DNA of 64,000 nucleotides from contig NZ_JAFBEA010000009.1 of assembly GCF_016908515.1 (NCBI RefSeq), forward strand, positions 1 through 64,000, written 5' to 3'. The DNA is from Virgibacillus halotolerans. Lineage in GTDB: Bacteria > Bacillota > Bacilli > Bacillales > Amphibacillaceae. Numbering within the stretch: position 1 is the stretch's first letter; every line of letters starts with the position of its first letter. Below are positions 46,036 to 54,243 of the stretch, piece after piece. A program made the translations under genes and the position numbers. Under the pieces are notes generated by a model. That model was given only the letters and a program-made list of their open reading frames with translations, made no database searches and was not told the origin of the DNA.

Positions 46036-47949
46036 ATGAATATTCCTTTTTTCGGGGATCTGCCGTCAGACGTTTTAGTAGCATGGATTTTTTCTGTTAT
46101 TTTAGGAATTATTGTATCAATATTTATCATTAAAAAGAAGAAGTTGCCTGTCATTTGGGAGTACATACGCACTACCAATCATCGTAAAATTGGAACAATG
46201 TATATCTTGTTTGGCGTTCTTTTCTTTATTCGGGCTGGGATAGATGCTTTATTTATTCGTACACAGTTAGCATTACCCAATAATGAGTTTTGGGTGTTTC
46301 AATATGAAAAATATAATGAGGTTTTTACCACGCATGGAACGATGATGATCTTCTTTGCAGCGATGCCACTATTGCTAGGTCTCATGAATGTGGTCATCCC
46401 ACTACAGATCGGTGCCCGCGATCTGGCATTTCCTTTTCTGAATGCGGTAGGCTTTTGGCTGTTTTTAGCCGGAGCGATCTTTTTCAACTTGGCCTTTTTC
46501 TTTAATACAACCCCAGATGTGGGCTGGACAGGCTATGCACCGCTATCGACTTCAGAATATACCCCAGGACCATCGACCGATTATTATGTGTTTGGGGTGC
46601 AAATATCCGGGCTCGGGACTATTTTTACGGCGCTAAATTTAATTGTAACCATTGTGCGTCACCGTGCTCCGGGAATGAAGCTGACACGTATGCCACTCTT
46701 TTCTTGGGCAGCATTAATTACTTCTTTCTTAATATTAATTGCATTTACAGTGTTGGCGATTGGCTTGTACTTATTGATGTTTGATCGGTTATTTGGAACA
46801 GGGTTCTTCTCAGGCGATGAAGGAAGTCCCGTTTTTTGGCAGCATCTGTTTTGGATATTCGGTCATCCAGAAGTATATATTCTGGCATTACCAGCGTTTG
46901 GAATGTTCTCAGATATCATTCCGACGTTCGCCAAGAAACGGATTTTTGGCTATCCAGCAATGGTCATATCACTAGCCTTGATTGGCTTTTTAGGATTTAC
47001 GGTATGGTCGCACCACATGTTTACGGTTGGACTCGGACCAATGGCGAATACGTTTTTTGCTATTACAACAATGTTAATTGCTGTGCCAACAGGCATTAAA
47101 GTCTTTAACTGGCTGTTTACCATCAGGGGCGGTGTGCTAAGAATGACGGTACCGATGTTATTTTCACTTGGGTTTATCCCGTCTTTTGTGATGGGGGGGG
47201 TGACCGGGGTCATGTTATCTGTTTCGGCGGCAGATTTCCAATTTCATGATTCCCATTTTGTTGTGGCCCATTTCCATTACGTTATTCTTGCCTCCACTAT
47301 TTTAGGGATATTTGCCGGATTGTATTATTGGTATCCTAAAATTACTGGCTACATGCTCGATGAAAAGCTTGGAAAATGGCACTTTTGGTTATTCTTAATT
47401 GGTTATCACCTGACATTCTTCCCAATGCATATTTCTGGGCTACAAGGAATGCCACGCAGGGTATACACTTACGGAGCGGATGAAGGATTGACGACGTTAA
47501 ATTTCTTGAGTACAATCGGTGCTTTTTTAATGGGGGTCAGTATGTTGTTTGTGGTTTGGAATCTGTATAAAACCCATACCAAGAAAGAAAAGGTTGGCAA
47601 TGATCCGTGGAATGGCCGGACATTGGAATGGACAGTCGCCTCACCATCACCAGAGCATACGTTTGACCCAATGCCTGTTGTCAAGGAGATGGATCCGTTC
47701 TGGTATGCAAAGCAGGAAAACCGTGAACTGGAAACAACGACGAAAACACGTGCAGCGCCGATAGCAATCAACACAATCATTCCGATCTTAATGGCATTTT
47801 CGTTGTTTGTAGTTGCTGTAGGCTTAACGTTTACATGGTATTGGTTAGCAATAGCTGGTGGGGTGCTGTTATTTAGTTTATTCATTATCCGTTCACTGAC
47901 AGATGAACGGAAGGACCACTATGGAAAAGGGGTGGAAACAAATGAATGA
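46036..47949 (+). CDS. ctaD: Heme-copper oxidase subunit I (A1 type)
   Basis: A 637-residue membrane protein with ~14-15 helices, longer than proteobacterial CoxA. Heme a ligand His in FTTHGTMMIFF, the CuB His-Tyr pair with the D-channel Glu in FGHPEVYILALP, the CuB His pair in WSHHMF, the K-channel Thr in TTMLIAVPTGIKVFNW, and heme ligands in FHDSHFVVAHFHYV. It reduces O2 to water and pumps protons. The HPEVY motif puts it in the A1 class. ATG at 46036 follows GGAGGAG and lies 6 bases past the ctaC stop; it overlaps ctaE by 8 bases. Confidence 0.93.
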   Translation: MNIPFFGDLPSDVLVAWIFSVILGIIVSIFIIKKKKLPVIWEYIRTTNHRKIGTMYILFGVLFFIRAGIDALFIRTQLALPNNEFWVFQYEKYNEVFTTHGTMMIFFAAMPLLLGLMNVVIPLQIGARDLAFPFLNAVGFWLFLAGAIFFNLAFFFNTTPDVGWTGYAPLSTSEYTPGPSTDYYVFGVQISGLGTIFTALNLIVTIVRHRAPGMKLTRMPLFSWAALITSFLILIAFTVLAIGLYLLMFDRLFGTGFFSGDEGSPVFWQHLFWIFGHPEVYILALPAFGMFSDIIPTFAKKRIFGYPAMVISLALIGFLGFTVWSHHMFTVGLGPMANTFFAITTMLIAVPTGIKVFNWLFTIRGGVLRMTVPMLFSLGFIPSFVMGGVTGVMLSVSAADFQFHDSHFVVAHFHYVILASTILGIFAGLYYWYPKITGYMLDEKLGKWHFWLFLIGYHLTFFPMHISGLQGMPRRVYTYGADEGLTTLNFLSTIGAFLMGVSMLFVVWNLYKTHTKKEKVGNDPWNGRTLEWTVASPSPEHTFDPMPVVKEMDPFWYAKQENRELETTTKTRAAPIAINTIIPILMAFSLFVVAVGLTFTWYWLAIAGGVLLFSLFIIRSLTDERKDHYGKGVETNE

Positions 47950-48514
47950 TTATGAAATCGCATTGTTCAAGGACAAACAAATGGGTTTCTTTATATATCT
48001 GGGAGTAGAAGCGATCATGTTTGCTACATTATTTGCCACCTACTTTATTTTTACCCCGGCAGTAAAGGGCCCGCACCCGTCAGATATATTTGAATGGAAA
48101 AGTTTATTGTTATCGTCCTTTTTTTTACTGTCGAGCAGTGGTACGCTTATTTTAGCGGAAAAGGGATTTACACAAGGAGATAAGCGAAAATTTCTTATCG
48201 GGCTGGGACTGACATTTATCTTTGCGCTTGTTTTTCTTGGGTTAGAGTTTTCCGAGTTCTACCGATATGTGCAGGAAGGGTATGGGATTAGCGCGAATAC
48301 ATTTCTATCCGCGTTTTATGTCCTCGTTGGTCTTCACGCAGCACATGTTTTATTTGGCGCCTGTTGGATGATTGTGCTATTCATTTTGTATAGAAAAAAA
48401 ACATCAACTGCCTTGTATACGGAGAAATTAAAAATATTTTCTTATTACTGGCATTTTGTTGACGTCATCTGGATATTTATTATTGTACTCGTTTATGTAC
48501 CATATCTGATGTAA
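47942..48514 (+). CDS. ctaE: Heme-copper oxidase subunit III
   Basis: A 190-residue membrane protein with five helices, like Bacillus CtaE. Family landmarks are GFFIYLGVEAIMFATLFATYF near the N-terminus, a Glu in FLGLEFSEFY, FYVLVGLHAAHVLFG and YYWHFVDVIWIFII at the end. It stabilises subunit I. The ATG overlaps the ctaD reading frame and follows AAGGGGTGG. No subunit IV gene (ctaF) follows; instead the glutamate-synthase-like gene begins 16 bases later. Confidence 0.92.
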   Translation: MNDYEIALFKDKQMGFFIYLGVEAIMFATLFATYFIFTPAVKGPHPSDIFEWKSLLLSSFFLLSSSGTLILAEKGFTQGDKRKFLIGLGLTFIFALVFLGLEFSEFYRYVQEGYGISANTFLSAFYVLVGLHAAHVLFGACWMIVLFILYRKKTSTALYTEKLKIFSYYWHFVDVIWIFIIVLVYVPYLM

Positions 48515-48530
48515 GGGAGAGTGAGTTCTG

Positions 48531-50105
48531 ATGGAAAGCGGTTTACTAATCACCATTATAATTATTGCAGCGATTATCGTTATTGTACCGCTATATTTCT
48601 TCTTACGAATCTATTTTCAGGATGCAAAACAAAAACAGCACTCGATATTGAGAAATTACCCTGTGTTAGGGAAAATACGCTATATGATGGAAAAAGCAGG
48701 TCCTGAATTCAGACAATATTTATTTAATAATAATAACGAAGGAAAGCCATTCAATCGAAGAGAATTTGAATATGTTTATAAAGCGGCAAAATATAATGAT
48801 CGTATGATTGGCTATGGATCAGAACGCACTTTTGAAGAAGAAGGCATGTATATAGTCAACAAAATGTTCCCCATGCAACGGGAAGAAATGAAAATTGACC
48901 AGCATCCAAAAATTAATACGAGATTATACGAGATTGATAATGAGAGATTGCTCAGTCGAAAAGAACATACAGAGTCGGGAGTGCTGGATCCATTTTATTT
49001 ACCGGATGATGACGCGATTGTACTTGGTAGGGATACGGTGAGAAACCCATTTAAAATCAAAGGTCTTATTGGCCAATCTGCGATGAGTTTCGGTTCTTTG
49101 GGCGATCATGCGATTACAGCTTTGTCGAAAGGGCTTGGAATGGCAGGCGGTACCTGGATGAACACGGGCGAAGGCAGTTTGTCTCCCTATCATTTAAAGG
49201 GAGACGTTGACATTATCATGCAAATTAGTTCAGGATTGTTCGGTGTTCGTACGGTGGAAAGAGAATTCTCCTGGGAGTTATTTAAAGAGAAAAGTGAGAT
49301 GGAACAAATAAAAGCATTTGAACTCAAGCTTGCCCAAGGTGCCAAACAACGTGGTGGCCATGTAGAAGGTGACAAAGTTACAGAGGAAATTGCTGAGATC
49401 CGTAATGTTGAACCTTGGCAGACGATTAATAGCCCCAACCGTTTTGATGAATTTGATGATGCTCAAGGTTTATTGGAGTTTCTTGATAGAATGCGAGATG
49501 TCGGTGGCAAACCAGTAGGAACAAAGATTGTCATCGGCAGTGAGGCAGAAGTCGAAGCATTTGTGGTTGCCATGAAAGAAACGAACATTGTGCCAGACTT
49601 TATTACAGTGGATGGCAGTGAAGGCGGTTCAGGCGCAACCTATTATGAACTAGCTGAATCGGTCGGGTTGCCGGCGTTTGCTGCTCTGCCATTACTGGAT
49701 GATATGTTAAAAAAATATGACCTACGGAACCGCACACATATTATTGCGTCTGGTAAACTATTAACACCGGATAAAATTGTGATGGCCTTAGCCCTAGGAG
49801 CAGACATGATTAACGTTGCCCGTGGGTTTATGCTTAGTGTTGGCTGTATCATGGCAGAAGTTTGTCACACCAATAACTGTCCGGTAGGTGTTGCTACGAC
49901 CGATCCTAAATTACAAAAAGGCTTGAGTATTGAAGAGAAAAAGTATCGTGTTTGTAACTACCTCGTTGCTTTGAGGCAGGGTGTTTTCGAGTTGGCAGCT
50001 GTTGCTGGAATTGACTCACCACGGAAATTCACAAGAGAACATATTGTTTACAAGGACCGCTTTCATAAAGTAAGTAAAATGGCCAGCTATTCCAACATTA
50101 GTTGA
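48531..50105 (+). CDS. yerD: Membrane-anchored FMN glutamate synthase-like protein (YerD type)
   Basis: A 524-residue protein: one N-terminal membrane helix (residues ~5-28) and then the FMN-binding glutamate synthase (GltS) domain with GLIGQSAMSFGSLG, NTGEGSLSPYH, the FMN loop VDGSEGGSGATYYE, and the 3Fe-4S Cys cluster in CIMAEVCHTNNCPVG. The glutaminase domain of GltB is absent. The usual partner GltD is not nearby. It lies 16 bases after ctaE, in the same operon. A flavin dehydrogenase feeding the membrane respiratory chain is a possible role, but this is inference. Confidence 0.88.
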   Translation: MESGLLITIIIIAAIIVIVPLYFFLRIYFQDAKQKQHSILRNYPVLGKIRYMMEKAGPEFRQYLFNNNNEGKPFNRREFEYVYKAAKYNDRMIGYGSERTFEEEGMYIVNKMFPMQREEMKIDQHPKINTRLYEIDNERLLSRKEHTESGVLDPFYLPDDDAIVLGRDTVRNPFKIKGLIGQSAMSFGSLGDHAITALSKGLGMAGGTWMNTGEGSLSPYHLKGDVDIIMQISSGLFGVRTVEREFSWELFKEKSEMEQIKAFELKLAQGAKQRGGHVEGDKVTEEIAEIRNVEPWQTINSPNRFDEFDDAQGLLEFLDRMRDVGGKPVGTKIVIGSEAEVEAFVVAMKETNIVPDFITVDGSEGGSGATYYELAESVGLPAFAALPLLDDMLKKYDLRNRTHIIASGKLLTPDKIVMALALGADMINVARGFMLSVGCIMAEVCHTNNCPVGVATTDPKLQKGLSIEEKKYRVCNYLVALRQGVFELAAVAGIDSPRKFTREHIVYKDRFHKVSKMASYSNIS

Positions 50106-50219
50106 ATCAAGTGTCTGTGAATTCGGCAAATTAGTAATATAGTGTTGATTTCACTGAAAAATAATGGTAAGATACGATATAACTAATACATGACTTCGAT
50201 ATAGGGGGAAATTAGCGTA

Positions 50220-50360
50220 ATGATAAGCTTTTTGCAAGTATTGGATGATACAGAGGAGAAGCTTGGCAGACAATTGTGGGAGAATGAAGTTATTTTTTTA
50301 CAGTGGGTTTATGAACGCTATACGAAGGAAGAAAAGCAAAAGATTAATTTTTTATCTTAG
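50220..50360 (+). CDS. Hypothetical 46-residue protein
   Basis: ATG at 50220 behind GGGGGAA (10 bases) and TAG at 50358-50360. The sequence MISFLQVLDDTEEKL...RYTKEEKQKINFLS is amphipathic and Trp-containing with no membrane helix. A promoter-like TTGATT...GATACGATAT lies upstream and a terminator follows, so the gene is a complete small transcription unit. I do not recognise the family. It is too short for usual gene finders. Confidence 0.55.
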   Translation: MISFLQVLDDTEEKLGRQLWENEVIFLQWVYERYTKEEKQKINFLS

Positions 50361-50396
50361 ATAAAAAGTCTTTCATGCGAAAAAGTAAGCGGACGT

Positions 50397-50430
50397 TTAA
50401 GTCTTGGAAACTTGCCAAGGCTTTTTTATT
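50397..50430 (+). terminator. Terminator of the 46-residue gene
   Basis: AAGTCTTGG/CCAAGGCTT followed by TTTTTATTT. Confidence 0.8.
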
Positions 50431-50491
50431 TGGACAAATCGTGCTAATTAACTCGGCTTTTTAACATTGATAGGAAAGTATAACTTTTATA

Positions 50492-50755
50492 TAAGTTCAA
50501 GGGCTTATGAAATTGGCTCCTATGAACCAAAACAGTAATACAAACTGCCGAAAATGAAAATCTACCCCAGCAAATGGAATATGCGAGACTCCTGTGGGAC
50601 AGCGAGCCTAAGAGACCCCACAGTGAGCGTTTTTTTGCGAGCGAGGTCAATGACAAACGTCACGTCCTGTGACGTCATCGACACTAGTACGTCCTGTACG
50701 TCGGAGGCTCGTGGTGAGCCCAGGGAAAGCGAGTATATTCCATTTGCGTGATGAC
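50492..50755 (+). repeat. Repeat block B, right copy, with two CGTCCTGT palindromes
   Basis: Same orientation as 45112-45256 but longer. Its middle holds CTCCTGTGGGACAGCGAGCC, a CCCCACAGTGAGCG stretch like the MITE family, and two small palindromes, GTCACGTCCTGTGAC (50659-50673) and GTACGTCCTGTAC (50688-50700). It ends AAAGCGAGTATATTCCATTT. Confidence 0.7.
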
Positions 50756-50972
50756 CATAGTCCCAAATATAAGATACACCATCATTTAATCATTCATTAA
50801 TTCAGAGCACTACATCGTTGATTGGAACGGAATGCGGCGACTCCAGCGGGAACAGCGCGTGTCTGAAGACCCCTTAGTGTGGGTTTCTCGAGGAGGCTGA
50901 AGCCGTGCCCGCGGAAAGCGTCCGCCTGCAGTGGAAATCAACGGTTTTAGCAAACAGTGTAGACGGGCGGCG
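50756..50972. repeat. Repeat block A, right copy (inverted relative to 44.8 kb)
   Basis: A long imperfect palindrome with CGTTGATT (50816-50823) and AATCAACG (50936-50943) as outer arms, internal CGACTCCAGCGGGAACAGCG and GAGGAGGCTGAAGCCGTGCC. It is the uninterrupted version of the left copy. The 50973-51090 stretch contains the ywdI promoter region. Confidence 0.75.
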
Positions 50973-51090
50973 GGGCAAACAGATCCAACTATTATCAGAA
51001 AAGCCCAGTAGGTGTTTTGGTTAATAATGACGATTAAACGTGGTACACTTAAGTGTGTATGGATACATAAGAAAATAAGGAGCGATTATA

Positions 51091-51375
51091 ATGGCGGTGG
51101 CAAATGAGAAAATTATCCGCAAAATGATCAATGAATTACAGCAGGCATTGGAAACAGAAACCAATCAGCAAAAAATGATACAGCATATTTCTAATGTGAA
51201 GCTTTTATGTGAGTTAATTGTTGAAGATGAATCCCCAGGGGAAAATCGTACAAAAATATCAACAGAAGAAATGAAGGCAATGATCGGAGAAGCGGGACAA
51301 ACGAAAGGGAAAGTAATTCGTTCTGTAGATGTCGATCACGATGATGCAAATGGAGATTCTATTTTAGATTTCTGA
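51091..51375 (+). CDS. ywdI: YwdI family (DUF5327) protein
   Basis: A 94-residue acidic protein, helical at the N-terminus (KIIRKMINELQQALETETNQQKM) with a disordered acidic tail (DVDHDDANGDSILDF). It fits the YwdI/DUF5327 family in length, character and place: ywdK follows on the same strand, as in B. subtilis. Function unknown. ATG behind AAGGAGCG. Confidence 0.7.
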   Translation: MAVANEKIIRKMINELQQALETETNQQKMIQHISNVKLLCELIVEDESPGENRTKISTEEMKAMIGEAGQTKGKVIRSVDVDHDDANGDSILDF

Positions 51376-51488
51376 CACTGCTACATATAACTTTCTTAAG
51401 AAACGAGTAGAAGTGTAACGAAGGATAAGGCTTTCACCTTAAGGTTTAGGGAAAAGCCAACGTAACTATCAAGTGAGAGGTGTAGGAA

Positions 51489-51857
51489 ATGAAACTTTTT
51501 TTAATTTTAGGAGCAATCAATGGATTTTTGGCAGTTGCTTTAGGTGCCTTTGGTGCGCACGGCTTAGAAGGTAAAATATCTGAAAAGGCAATAGGAACAT
51601 GGGAGAAGGCGGTAAACTATCAAATGTTCCATACGATGGCACTGCTTGTAACGGGTTTTCTAATGACCAAAATACAAGGTGCAGGGATTGCATGGGCTGG
51701 ATGGATGTTTTTTATCGGAATCATCCTATTTTCCGGATCCCTTTATCTTTACGCCACAACAAGCGTCAAAACATTTGCGATGGTCACGCCACTTGGTGGG
51801 GTAGCATTTCTAGTTGGTTGGGTGTTAATTGGTTATGTAGTAGTGAAGTTTCTATAG
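51489..51857 (+). CDS. ywdK: DUF423 family membrane protein (YwdK)
   Basis: A 122-residue membrane protein with four helices. The DUF423 signature is clear: GAINGFLAVALGAFGAHGL at the N-terminus, YQMFHTMALL, and FSGSLYLYA...VTPLGGVAFLVGW at the end. Function unknown. ATG behind GAGAGGTG. The 3' end overlaps the next, convergent gene by six bases. Confidence 0.88.
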   Translation: MKLFLILGAINGFLAVALGAFGAHGLEGKISEKAIGTWEKAVNYQMFHTMALLVTGFLMTKIQGAGIAWAGWMFFIGIILFSGSLYLYATTSVKTFAMVTPLGGVAFLVGWVLIGYVVVKFL

Positions 51858-52103
51858 ATGAAAAACGAGAAATGTAATAAGAAAAATAAGCATCATTGCG
51901 CGCAGTATTTGTTTTCCCGCGTCCAGTGTCCGATGTAATTGCCAATGGATCAAAGCATCGAAAAACAAACTAATCGTGATAATGTAAAGGCTCATTAAAA
52001 TCAGGAACAGATACCCCTGGATGAGTGCAACGAGTCCAAATAGGACAGCACAAAGTATAAATATAAGTTCCATTTTGATGAATTTTTCATATGGATGTTT
52101 CAT
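51852..52103 (-). CDS. Small membrane protein, hypothetical
   Basis: An 83-residue protein with two or three hydrophobic helices (LIFILCAVLFGLVALIQGYLF; LILMSLYIITISLFF; AMMLIFLITFLVF) and a basic N-terminus. The ATG lies behind AGAAGGGATG, which is acceptable. It is convergent with ywdK, overlapping its last codons by six bases. I do not recognise the family. Confidence 0.6.
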   Translation of the reverse strand: MKHPYEKFIKMELIFILCAVLFGLVALIQGYLFLILMSLYIITISLFFDALIHWQLHRTLDAGKQILRAMMLIFLITFLVFHL

Positions 52104-52130
52104 GGAATCATCCCTTCTAAGGCTGAATAG

Positions 52131-52203
52131 AAAAGGATGACATGATATGGAGATAGATCCGCATGCGCGTTATGGATCATTTCTGTACATGTCATCCTTT
52201 TTT
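52131..52203. terminator. Bidirectional terminator between gerQ and the small membrane protein gene
   Basis: AAAAGGATGACATG and its complement flank a 43-base loop that has its own GATCCGCATGCGCG-like dyad; T-run to the right. It is reached from gerQ and from the opposite side. Confidence 0.65.
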
Positions 52204-52209
52204 AGTAGA

Positions 52210-52668
52210 CTATGATCTGGGGGAATAGGTTGCCATTTGCCCGCTATCAAATGGATAGGAATAATTAATTTCTTCATCAAATGTAATGTAGTCCAGGTAA
52301 ACCATTAATAATAAATAACGTTTACTTGTTTGTGGGTCACTTAAGATAATATGGTCCCGACCTGCAGCCTCGACGATTCCTTTGAAGGTTTTTGCATTTG
52401 CACCTTCAAAAGTCATATAAACAGTAGCGAGTTTACCTCTGTTTAAACGTAAAATATTTTCAATATAGGATTGCTGAAGCGGCATCTGACCCTGATTCCC
52501 AGCACCTTGTGTTGGGAATGTCTGTTGTGTGGGCTGGGACGGTTGTGGTTGCTGTCTTGTCTGATACATTGGATAATAGGCTGGAGATGTTTGCGGATAG
52601 TAGTAATAGGGCTGGGCTGGATATGCATTGGTATGCGGTTGATTTGGGTCGTTTTGATTTTCACTCAT
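52210..52668 (-). CDS. gerQ: Spore coat protein GerQ
   Basis: A 152-residue protein. The N-terminal half is rich in Pro, Tyr and Gln (YPAQPYYYYPQTSPAYYP, QQPQPSQPTQQ), supplying glutamines for transglutaminase cross-linking. The C-terminal half is the GerQ domain (SYIENILRLNRGKLATVYMTFEG, IVEAAGRDHIILSDP, YLLLMVYLDYITFDEEINY). In B. subtilis GerQ is needed for CwlJ to sit in the coat. It lies 31 bases downstream of cwlJ on the same strand, behind AGGAGG. Confidence 0.93.
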   Translation of the reverse strand: MSENQNDPNQPHTNAYPAQPYYYYPQTSPAYYPMYQTRQQPQPSQPTQQTFPTQGAGNQGQMPLQQSYIENILRLNRGKLATVYMTFEGANAKTFKGIVEAAGRDHIILSDPQTSKRYLLLMVYLDYITFDEEINYSYPFDSGQMATYSPRS

Positions 52669-52699
52669 AAAAAAACCTCCTGATTAATAAATTGCACGT

Positions 52700-53125
52700 T
52701 CATCGATACACGGCTGGACAATCAGCTTCGGAAGGGGCGTAAAAACAATGCGCTTTATATCTGCCTGTGTTCCACTGGTTATACCATTGCGGCGGGCAAC
52801 TTCCTTCTGGCTGAAAAAACCACAATGCATTTGACGCAGGGTGCTGTTGCTCCCCTTGGATGGCCCGGCGTGCTAAACGTTTATCTACTTCACGTGCCCG
52901 TTGATAAAAATATCCTTTCTGTGTAGCTTCAAATCCTCCGGGACTTTGGAAAACCATGTCCCTGATGTTTCGTAAATCACCAAAGTCAAGACAATCAGAA
53001 ATAACGCGATTAACCCCAGTATTTCCAACCATCAGCATGCCCAGTTCACCATCCCCCTCACCCTCGGCACGCATAAGTCTTGCCAATAGATCAATATCCT
53101 TGTCGGTGTGTGCAACTAAAGCCAT
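52700..53125 (-). CDS. cwlJ: Spore cortex-lytic hydrolase CwlJ
   Basis: A 141-residue member of the hydrolase-2 (SleB/CwlJ) family, which degrades cortex peptidoglycan on germination in response to Ca-dipicolinate. Family marks: LLARLMRAEGEGDGELGMLMVGNTGVNRV split in the N-terminus with the catalytic Glu in AEGEG, and NALWFFQPEG...GRYKAHCFY at the C-terminus. No signal peptide, as in B. subtilis CwlJ, which enters the coat from the mother cell. The ATG at 53125 has a weak GAGGTATG site. A near-consensus sigma-E promoter lies upstream. Confidence 0.93.
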   Translation of the reverse strand: MALVAHTDKDIDLLARLMRAEGEGDGELGMLMVGNTGVNRVISDCLDFGDLRNIRDMVFQSPGGFEATQKGYFYQRAREVDKRLARRAIQGEQQHPASNALWFFQPEGSCPPQWYNQWNTGRYKAHCFYAPSEADCPAVYR

Positions 53126-53172
53126 CAAACATACCTCAATTCTATAAATCCTGATGTTGGATTCAATAATTA

Positions 53173-53202
53173 TATGTATGAGGGGTGGGCTTGGTATATG
53201 AC
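53173..53202 (-). promoter_or_regulatory. Sigma-E-type promoter of cwlJ-gerQ
   Basis: On the minus strand GTCATATA, 14 bases, CATACATA; the sigma-E consensus is about GTCATATT - 14 - CATACAAT. The transcript would start ~40 bases before cwlJ. Mother-cell expression agrees with what is known of cwlJ and gerQ. Confidence 0.7.
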
Positions 53203-53246
53203 TACGACGGGGATGTTTTTTGGATGTCATCGAACGCTCAAAATAA

Positions 53247-53281
53247 AAGAGCCCTGCTACGTTTGAAGTAGCAGGGCTCTG
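53247..53281 (-). terminator. Terminator of hemQ
   Basis: AGAGCCCTGCTAC with its complement, T-rich on the minus strand. Confidence 0.85.
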
Positions 53282-53291
53282 TAGTGAATCA

Positions 53292-54041
53292 TTATATTTT
53301 TAAAAATGCAGCAACGGCTTCTCGTGGTAAATGATTACCCACGAAGAACTCGCCAAACTCGGCATAGCGGGAGCTTGCTACGTCAAATCGCATTTCATAA
53401 ACGATTTTTTTGAATTGTAATGGGTCATGTGCGAATAATGTAACGCCCCATTCCCAATCATCCAACCCCATGGAGCCGGTAATGAATTGTTTCACTTTTC
53501 CGGCGTATTTTCGGCCGGTTTTACTATGTTCGTAAAGGAGTTGTCCACGATCGGCTTTTTCTAATGTATACCAATTGTTTTCCCCGTCACGGCGTCTGTC
53601 CATTGGATAGAAGCAAATGTGCTCCCATTTTGGCAGAATTGGTTTTAAGCGTGCCTGTGTTTCCGGTAATGTCTCCGGATCAACACCATCTTTTTGCGGG
53701 CGGTATTTAGAAAGTTCGACAACGGATACATAAGAGTGTGTCGGAATTAAAAACTCAGCAAACTTGGATTTATTGAATTCTGTTTCAATGTCTGTAAGTT
53801 CATTCGTTGTTGGACGTAAGAACATGAACATTAAATCAGCTTTTTGCCCGATAACCTGATACAAGACATGACTGCCGTTTTTTTCCGCTTCAACAGCTTC
53901 CCATTTGGAAAGTAATTTATCAAAGCCGTCAATTGCTTCCTGCCGTTCCGCTTCAGATGCTAATTTCCAGGAATTCCAATCGATACTGCGTAAATCGTGT
54001 AGCGAATACCAGCCATCCATGGTTTCTACTGCTTCAACCAT
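53292..54041 (-). CDS. hemQ: Coproheme decarboxylase (HemQ/ChdC)
   Basis: A 249-residue chlorite-dismutase-fold enzyme of the Gram-positive coproporphyrin pathway that converts coproheme to heme b with peroxide. The catalytic Tyr145 (in CFYPMDRRR) and proximal heme ligand His172 (in [12 protein letters not shown]) sit at the positions known for Staphylococcus HemQ. No signal peptide; cytoplasmic. It is divergent from pta, as in B. subtilis (ywfI-pta). Heme made here would serve the oxidase. ATG behind GGAGAG. Confidence 0.95.
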   Translation of the reverse strand: MVEAVETMDGWYSLHDLRSIDWNSWKLASEAERQEAIDGFDKLLSKWEAVEAEKNGSHVLYQVIGQKADLMFMFLRPTTNELTDIETEFNKSKFAEFLIPTHSYVSVVELSKYRPQKDGVDPETLPETQARLKPILPKWEHICFYPMDRRRDGENNWYTLEKADRGQLLYEHSKTGRKYAGKVKQFITGSMGLDDWEWGVTLFAHDPLQFKKIVYEMRFDVASSRYAEFGEFFVGNHLPREAVAAFLKI

Positions 54042-54243
54042 TATCTATCTCTCCTTTTATTTATCAATTTTACTATCGACGTTTTTACTATATCATAATC
54101 GGGGTAGGTTATTCATATAGAAGGCCCCCAAAGGCGGTAATGTCATCGGTCTGTCAAATTTGCGCTGCCATTGGATGGATTGCTTTATATTTGATCATAA
54201 CTCGGCTATGATTAGGGTATAGCTATATAGGAGGTTGGTATCA

